From: Bacteroidales bacterium
GTDB taxonomy: Bacteria > Bacteroidota > Bacteroidia > Bacteroidales > VadinHA17
NCBI GenBank assembly: GCA_025358455.1
Contig: JANYJP010000056.1
Coordinates: 1 to 62,409, forward strand
Length of the DNA: 62,409 bases
Reading direction: 5' to 3'
Shown here: one piece after another, positions 58,315 to 62,409 of the stretch
Layout of the letters: each line of letters begins with the position of its first letter
Numbering within the stretch: the stretch's first letter is position 1
Translations under genes and position numbers: made by a program
Notes under the pieces: model-generated
What the model was told of the DNA's origin: nothing
Database searches by the model: none
What the model saw: only the letters and a program-made list of their open reading frames with translations

Positions 58315-58346
58315 ATAGAAGGAGGGCATGCCCTCCTTCTATTTTT
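58315..58346 (+). terminator. Intrinsic terminator after the GH3 gene
   Basis: A 14-bp perfect palindromic stem centred on GGGCATGCCC (58315-58342) is followed by a TTTTT run at 58342-58346. It lies between the convergent GH3 and cDPG synthetase-like genes. Confidence 0.88.
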
Positions 58347-58374
58347 GTTGGTTAATTAGCCGGGTCAAAGTCTG

Positions 58375-59715
58375 CTATTTCAGCTTATGCTTCTTAACAA
58401 AATCATTAATGACCTGTGAAAGATTAGGATCGCCAATTTCCTGGAGATCGTAATAAACCCTGGTATTCGGTTTCTTTATCCTGATAATCCTGTTCAGATC
58501 AATTGGAGTGGCAATTATGACACTATCGCAATCGGTATTATTGATGGTTGTTTCAAGATCTTTAAGCTGCTGTTTTCCATATCCCATGGCTGGCAGCAGG
58601 GTTCCGATATTTGGATATTGTTTGAACGTATCACTCAACCTTCCGACTGTAAATGGCCGGGGGTCAACCAGTTCAGCAGCTCCGAATTTACGGGCAGCTA
58701 CCACTCCGGCACCTAGTTTCATTTCACCATGTGTAAGGGTTGGACCATCTTCAACAACCAGAACTCTCTTACCTCTTATTAATGATGCATCATCAACTTT
58801 TATTGGCGACGCCCCATCAATAACTATTGCATTAGGGTTAACCTTTTCAATACTCTCCCGTACGATCTGAATAGCCTCGGGTGCAGCGCTATCCATCTTA
58901 TTTATTACAACAACATCGGCAATTCGAAGGGTGACTTCACCGGGGTAATACTTAAGTTCATGACCGGCACGGTGTGGGTCGGCAACTGTAATCATAAGAT
59001 CAGGTTTATAGAATGGGAAATCATTATTTCCTCCGTCCCATAGAATTACATCACAACCTGAAGGGTCCTTTTCAGCTGCCCTCAGAATTGCTTCATAATC
59101 AACACCCGCATAAATAACATTTCCTCTGACAACATGAGGTTCGTATTCTTCCATCTCCTCCACTGTACATTTATGCTTTTCAAGGTCTTTAACTACAGCA
59201 AAACGCTGAACCTTCTGTTCATTAAGGTCACCATAAGGCATCGGGTGACGTATTGCAACCACTTTCAGACCTTTTTCCATAAGTAGTTCTATGATCCTTC
59301 TTGAGGTCTGGCTTTTTCCACAACCTGTTCTGACAGCTCCAACTGCAATAACAGGTTTTGTGCTTTTTACCATAGTATCTGCAGGGCCGAGCAGAACAAA
59401 GTTTGCCCCTGCAGCATTAACTATTGCACTTACCGACATTACTCTCTGATAGGGAACATCACTGTATGAAAAGACACAATCATTAACTTTAAATTCTTTA
59501 ATTAGTCCCGGAAGATCGGATTCGGGGAAAATAGGGATCCCATCGGGGTACAATTTGCCAGCGAGCTCTTTAGGATATTTTCTACCGGCAATATCAGGAA
59601 TCTGAGCCGCGGTAAATGCAACAACGTTATAAGAGTCGTTATCCCTGTAGCAGGTATTAAAGTTATGGAAATCACGACCTGCAGCACCAATAATGATGAC
59701 ATTTTTCTTCGTCAT
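58375..59715 (-). CDS. Cyclic 2,3-diphosphoglycerate synthetase-like GTP/ATP-binding protein
   Basis: The 446 residues resemble the cyclic 2,3-diphosphoglycerate synthetase family of methanogens and its bacterial relatives. It opens with an NVIIIGAAGRDFHNFN Rossmann motif, has a P-loop AVRTGCGKSQTSR near residue 130, VILWDGGNNDFPF, VADPHRAGHELKYYPGE, and VVINKMDSA as a G4-like motif. In archaea the enzyme makes the thermoprotectant cDPG; in bacteria the role is not known and the product may differ. A perfect AAGGAGGA Shine-Dalgarno site (59719-59726) lies 4 bases before the ATG, which is unusual in Bacteroidota. The gene converges with the GH3 gene. Confidence 0.8.
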   Translation of the reverse strand: MTKKNVIIIGAAGRDFHNFNTCYRDNDSYNVVAFTAAQIPDIAGRKYPKELAGKLYPDGIPIFPESDLPGLIKEFKVNDCVFSYSDVPYQRVMSVSAIVNAAGANFVLLGPADTMVKSTKPVIAVGAVRTGCGKSQTSRRIIELLMEKGLKVVAIRHPMPYGDLNEQKVQRFAVVKDLEKHKCTVEEMEEYEPHVVRGNVIYAGVDYEAILRAAEKDPSGCDVILWDGGNNDFPFYKPDLMITVADPHRAGHELKYYPGEVTLRIADVVVINKMDSAAPEAIQIVRESIEKVNPNAIVIDGASPIKVDDASLIRGKRVLVVEDGPTLTHGEMKLGAGVVAARKFGAAELVDPRPFTVGRLSDTFKQYPNIGTLLPAMGYGKQQLKDLETTINNTDCDSVIIATPIDLNRIIRIKKPNTRVYYDLQEIGDPNLSQVINDFVKKHKLK

Positions 59716-59718
59716 AAA

Positions 59719-59726
59719 TCCTCCTT
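59719..59726 (-). promoter_or_regulatory. Strong Shine-Dalgarno site of the cDPG synthetase-like gene
   Basis: On the minus strand AAGGAGGA ends 3 bases before the ATG (core AGGAGG, 4-base spacer). Most genes in this window have only A-rich leaders, so this site stands out and confirms the start. Confidence 0.8.
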
Positions 59727-59781
59727 GTATTATTTGAAATTAATTTCGTTCAGAATGATTTTTCATTTTAAAATTAAACAA

Positions 59782-59789
59782 CAAATGTA
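59782..59789 (-). promoter_or_regulatory. -7 promoter element upstream of the cDPG synthetase-like gene
   Basis: TACATTTG on the minus strand matches TAnnTTTG exactly and predicts a leader of roughly 60 bases. A TTG (59816-59814) is 24 bases further up, a little far for a -33 element. Confidence 0.45.
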
Positions 59790-59897
59790 TAATTTGCATA
59801 CCGAAATTCCGAGCAATTCATTGTATTTTTTAGAATGGCCAAAAAGTACTTTAATTATATGATTTATAGTCGGTTAGTATTGTTTTTCACACAACAT

Positions 59898-59923
59898 GAA
59901 AACATGTTAAAGAAAATGTTTTC
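59898..59923. repeat. 8-bp perfect inverted repeat in the divergent gap
   Basis: GAAAACAT at 59898-59905 and ATGTTTTC at 59916-59923 are separated by 10 bases. They lie between the divergent cDPG synthetase-like and ACP phosphodiesterase-like genes, 48 bases before the latter. The spacing of about two helical turns between arm starts would suit a dimeric regulator, but no regulator gene is nearby. Confidence 0.35.
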
Positions 59924-59970
59924 GATTAGTTAAGGTATATGGCAAATTCTTTGTACTATTATATCAGGTT

Positions 59971-60582
59971 ATGAACGTGCTTGCTCACATATATCTTTCA
60001 GGCGATTCTGATAAAATTATCATTGGTAATTACATTGGTGATTATGTGAAAGGACGCGATTACCTGAAATATCCTGAACAGATACGTAAAGGAATAATCC
60101 TTCACCGCCATATTGACGGATTTACTGACAGCCATCCGGTCGTTCACCGGAGTAAAATATTTTTTACAAGGAAATATCATAAGTATTCCGGTGTTATCAC
60201 TGATATTCTGTACGATCACTTTCTCTGTAAGGAATGGGACTTTTTTTCAAGAAGACCCTTAGAAAGTGTCACTTATAATTTCTACAGGGCTCTGGTAAAT
60301 AATTATGAAATTATGCCGGAAAATGTCAGGGAAATGATGCCTTTCTTCATTATAAACAACTGGATTGAATCATATCAGACCATGAACGGTATTCGTCATG
60401 TATTGAATACATTAAGTAACCGTTCAACTCTTCCTAACGAAACAAGATTTGCGATGCATGCTTTGAAAAAGAATTACTATTCTCTCCAGGATGACTTCAT
60501 GGAATTCTTCCCGCAACTTATTGATTATGTCGAAAAGGATTTTGGAATAGAGATCTCGCACCGGATTACCATCCCTTTCTGA
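59971..60582 (+). CDS. Acyl-carrier-protein phosphodiesterase-like protein
   Basis: A 203-residue protein of the AcpH/DUF479 family, whose E. coli member removes the phosphopantetheine arm from ACP. The N-terminus MNVLAHIYLSGD and the metal-ligand-rich GNYIGDYVKGRDY, IILHRHIDGFTDSHP and VITDILYDHFL motifs (an HD-like set of His and Asp) are the family marks. The physiological role in Bacteroidota is not proven. The stop abuts the rodA stop on the other strand, with no bases between. Confidence 0.85.
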   Translation: MNVLAHIYLSGDSDKIIIGNYIGDYVKGRDYLKYPEQIRKGIILHRHIDGFTDSHPVVHRSKIFFTRKYHKYSGVITDILYDHFLCKEWDFFSRRPLESVTYNFYRALVNNYEIMPENVREMMPFFIINNWIESYQTMNGIRHVLNTLSNRSTLPNETRFAMHALKKNYYSLQDDFMEFFPQLIDYVEKDFGIEISHRITIPF

Positions 60583-62007
60583 TCATACCAGGTACTCTGT
60601 ACGGCTGGCATCGAGCCTCAGAAAAACAAACAACAGGATTGTGAACCCCCACAATGAACTGCCTCCATAACTCAGGAAAGGTAACGGAATCCCAATTACC
60701 GGTATAATGCCAACAGCCATACCAATATTAATAAAAACATGAATAAACAATATTGAGGCAACGCCATATCCATAAATCCGTGAAAAATCCGATCGCTGTC
60801 GTTCAGCAAGGAAGATTAAGCGTAAAAGAAGTCCAAGATATATTCCTATCACTACAAAAGATCCAAGGAAACCCCATTCCTCACCTACTGTACAGAAAAT
60901 AAAATCAGAACTTTGCTTCGGGACAAATTTAAACTTTGTCTGAGTGCCTTGCAAATAACCTTTCCCTGCAAAGCCTCCGGAACCTATTGAAATGATTGAC
61001 TGGTTAACATTATATCCGGTTCCACGATCATCTGATTTTAATCCTAAAACAATATCTACTCTTACTTTCTGATGGGCAGGAATTAAATTATTAAAAGCAT
61101 AATCGACTGAATTAACAAACAATATGCTTCCTACAAGAAACAAATAGATAATAAGTAAAGGCGTAGCTCTCTTATTATAAATATAAAAAGCATAAACTAC
61201 CCCTGAAATAATTACTGATAAAAACAGAATCATCTCATTGTCCAGGCCGGTCAATATATAATAACCCAGAAGGAATAAGATCCCGCTAATAAAAAGGAAG
61301 ACTGTTGTGGCAATGAGGAATAATTTCCACTTCCGGGTAGCAAACCACACAAGAATCATTGCAATGGATATTAAGCCTATTGTAAGCCGTAGGTTATTTA
61401 AAAGCAGAGTCAGGAAGAAAAGAATGACAACGAGCAACCCTGAAACAAAAACATACGGACTCATTCCTTCCCTGAACAGAACAATAAATAACGATATAAA
61501 GACTATAGCTGACCCCATATCAGGTTGCAATGCGATCAGAATGGCTGGTAAAAGAATTATTGCCGCTGCCGGAACAATCACATTTAATTTTGTGAGTTCC
61601 TGCCTTTTTGTATTCAGATATGCCGAAAGGGCCAGGGCAGTTGCAAACTTGGCAAACTCAGAAGGTTGCAAACCTAATCCACCCAATTCAAACCACGACT
61701 TTGCACCATATGTTACTTTACCAATTACAAGAACCATAATCAGCATCAACATAAGCGCTGCATAAATGAACCATGAAAAAAAGAAATAGAATCTGTTGTC
61801 GATTATCACAACAAAAACCGCAATTATAAGTGCCGCAACTATCCATATAAACTGTTTCCCATAACGCTGTGAAAAATCCAGAATCTCTTTATGTTCTTCA
61901 TTATATACTGCAGCATAAATATTTAACCATCCCATTGTTATAAGAAGCAAAAACAGGACTATTGAAGTCTTGTCTATTCCAATCAATATATTACCGCTCC
62001 GTTTCAA
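60583..62007 (-). CDS. rodA: Peptidoglycan glycosyltransferase RodA
   Basis: The SEDS-family glycan polymerase of the elongasome, working with PBP2 (mrdA) just upstream. About ten hydrophobic helices are visible. LQPSEFAKFATALALSAYL, PDMGSAIVFISL, and the C-terminal GIPLPFLSYGGSSLWG are SEDS signatures, and the Asp in LIPAHQKVRVDIVLG-type loop regions lies in the usual place. No ATG is available before the first helix. TTG codons occur at 62025, 62007 and 61986; 62007 gives MKRSGNILIGID, which fits the start of related proteins and overlaps the mrdA stop by 17 bases. A TTG at 61986 is the alternative, with GGAG 10 bases upstream. Confidence 0.9.
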   Translation of the reverse strand: MKRSGNILIGIDKTSIVLFLLLITMGWLNIYAAVYNEEHKEILDFSQRYGKQFIWIVAALIIAVFVVIIDNRFYFFFSWFIYAALMLMLIMVLVIGKVTYGAKSWFELGGLGLQPSEFAKFATALALSAYLNTKRQELTKLNVIVPAAAIILLPAILIALQPDMGSAIVFISLFIVLFREGMSPYVFVSGLLVVILFFLTLLLNNLRLTIGLISIAMILVWFATRKWKLFLIATTVFLFISGILFLLGYYILTGLDNEMILFLSVIISGVVYAFYIYNKRATPLLIIYLFLVGSILFVNSVDYAFNNLIPAHQKVRVDIVLGLKSDDRGTGYNVNQSIISIGSGGFAGKGYLQGTQTKFKFVPKQSSDFIFCTVGEEWGFLGSFVVIGIYLGLLLRLIFLAERQRSDFSRIYGYGVASILFIHVFINIGMAVGIIPVIGIPLPFLSYGGSSLWGFTILLFVFLRLDASRTEYLV

Positions 62008-62409
62008 TATTTGTATTTTTATCAAGATTCAGATCGAGGATTCTTTTTTCCAGAAATTTATTGGATATCTCACCTTTAATATATTTTTCTATCATCAGAC
62101 TTGCTATAGGGGCAGCGTATGTCGCTCCGAAACCAGCATTTTCAACGAAAACGGCAATAGCAATTTTAGGATTATTCTTAGGCGCAAATGCTATAAAAAC
62201 AGAATGGTTTGCACCATGAGGATTTTGAGCAGTTCCGGTCTTTCCGCATATTATTATATCTTTTATTTTAACTCCTGCTGCCGTGCCGCTATTCACTGCC
62301 TGTTCCATTCCAAGAACAATTTGTCCAAAATTTGCAGTATCAATACTTATCTGGTGCTTTGTAACGAATCGTTTCTCAATATCATGATTTGCACCAATTG
62401 ATTTTACAA
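61991..62409 (-). CDS. mrdA: Penicillin-binding protein 2 (C-terminal part, cut by window edge)
   Basis: The frame is open from the right edge and encodes the last ~139 residues of a class B transpeptidase. IIICGKTGTAQNPHGANHS contains the KTG motif of the penicillin-binding fold, preceded by FGQIVLGMEQAVNSGTA and followed by FIAFAPKNNPKIAIAVFVEN and GATYAAPIASLMIEKY. This ending, and its overlap with rodA, identify it as MrdA, the elongasome transpeptidase. The N-terminus lies outside the window. Confidence 0.92.
   Translation of the reverse strand, partial: VKSIGANHDIEKRFVTKHQISIDTANFGQIVLGMEQAVNSGTAAGVKIKDIIICGKTGTAQNPHGANHSVFIAFAPKNNPKIAIAVFVENAGFGATYAAPIASLMIEKYIKGEISNKFLEKRILDLNLDKNTNIETER

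Noticed and set aside
1-62409. Searched for CRISPR arrays, tRNA/rRNA genes, transposases, integrases and phage genes
   Set aside because: No regularly spaced identical repeats, no cloverleaf with a CCA-type end, and no protein with transposase or integrase motifs was seen by eye.

Overview
The window comes from a chromosome of the phylum Bacteroidota, probably a Bacteroidales-like free-living species. Three things point there: a type IX secretion (T9SS) sorting domain on a giant secreted protein, several promoters with the Bacteroidota -7 element TAnnTTTG, and typical family choices (short adenylate kinase, ~450-residue Pgi, DUF2807 and DUF5362 proteins, OM barrels with a helix-hairpin-helix domain). 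No tRNA, rRNA, CRISPR array, insertion sequence or phage gene was recognised. Both window ends cut genes: a DUF3109 protein on the left and the penicillin-binding protein MrdA on the right.

Region by region. 1-2080 (minus): DUF3109 protein and gpmI. 2106-18621 (minus): six tightly packed genes that end at a hairpin terminator. In transcription order they are an NTT/MFS-like membrane protein with HEAT-like repeats, a membrane SpoIIE/PP2C phosphatase, a STAND NTPase with WD40 repeats, an outer-membrane barrel protein, a lipoprotein and a 1984-residue T9SS cargo. This is the most unusual part and looks like an inner-membrane-to-surface signalling and adhesion system. 18821-23833 (minus): parE-parC-aroK. 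24006-31288 (minus): hpt, adk, obg, a PAP2 phosphatase, lplA, plsC, a Rossmann-like protein and a membrane-anchored MutS-like ATPase. 31380-34778 (plus): purE and two OM proteins. 34814-38159 (minus): lipA-lipB-recJ.

38334-44820 (plus): fucI, a DUF5362 membrane protein and fucK (L-fucose catabolism), a class IV aminotransferase and lysS. 44821-46597 is a decay zone. It holds a 3' remnant of a second SpoIIE-type phosphatase directly after lysS, a conserved hypothetical exported protein, and an inverted, truncated copy of that protein's N-terminus. 46598-58312 holds an APC permease, a GH2 exo-glucosaminidase-like enzyme, upp, an ABC-2 exporter, a DUF2807 protein, pgi and a GH3 lipoprotein. 58375-62409 holds a cyclic 2,3-diphosphoglycerate synthetase-like protein, an ACP phosphodiesterase-like protein, and rodA with the end of mrdA.

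How the genes fit together: most of the window is housekeeping (glycolysis, lipoylation, topoisomerase IV, purine and uracil salvage, cell elongation) mixed with sugar use (fucose, beta-glucosides, glucosamine oligomers). The accessory interest lies in the six-gene operon, the fragments after lysS, and a few unusual proteins: membrane MutS, HhH-OM barrel and cDPG synthetase homologue. All function calls rest on reading motifs and family resemblance by eye; no database search was run.
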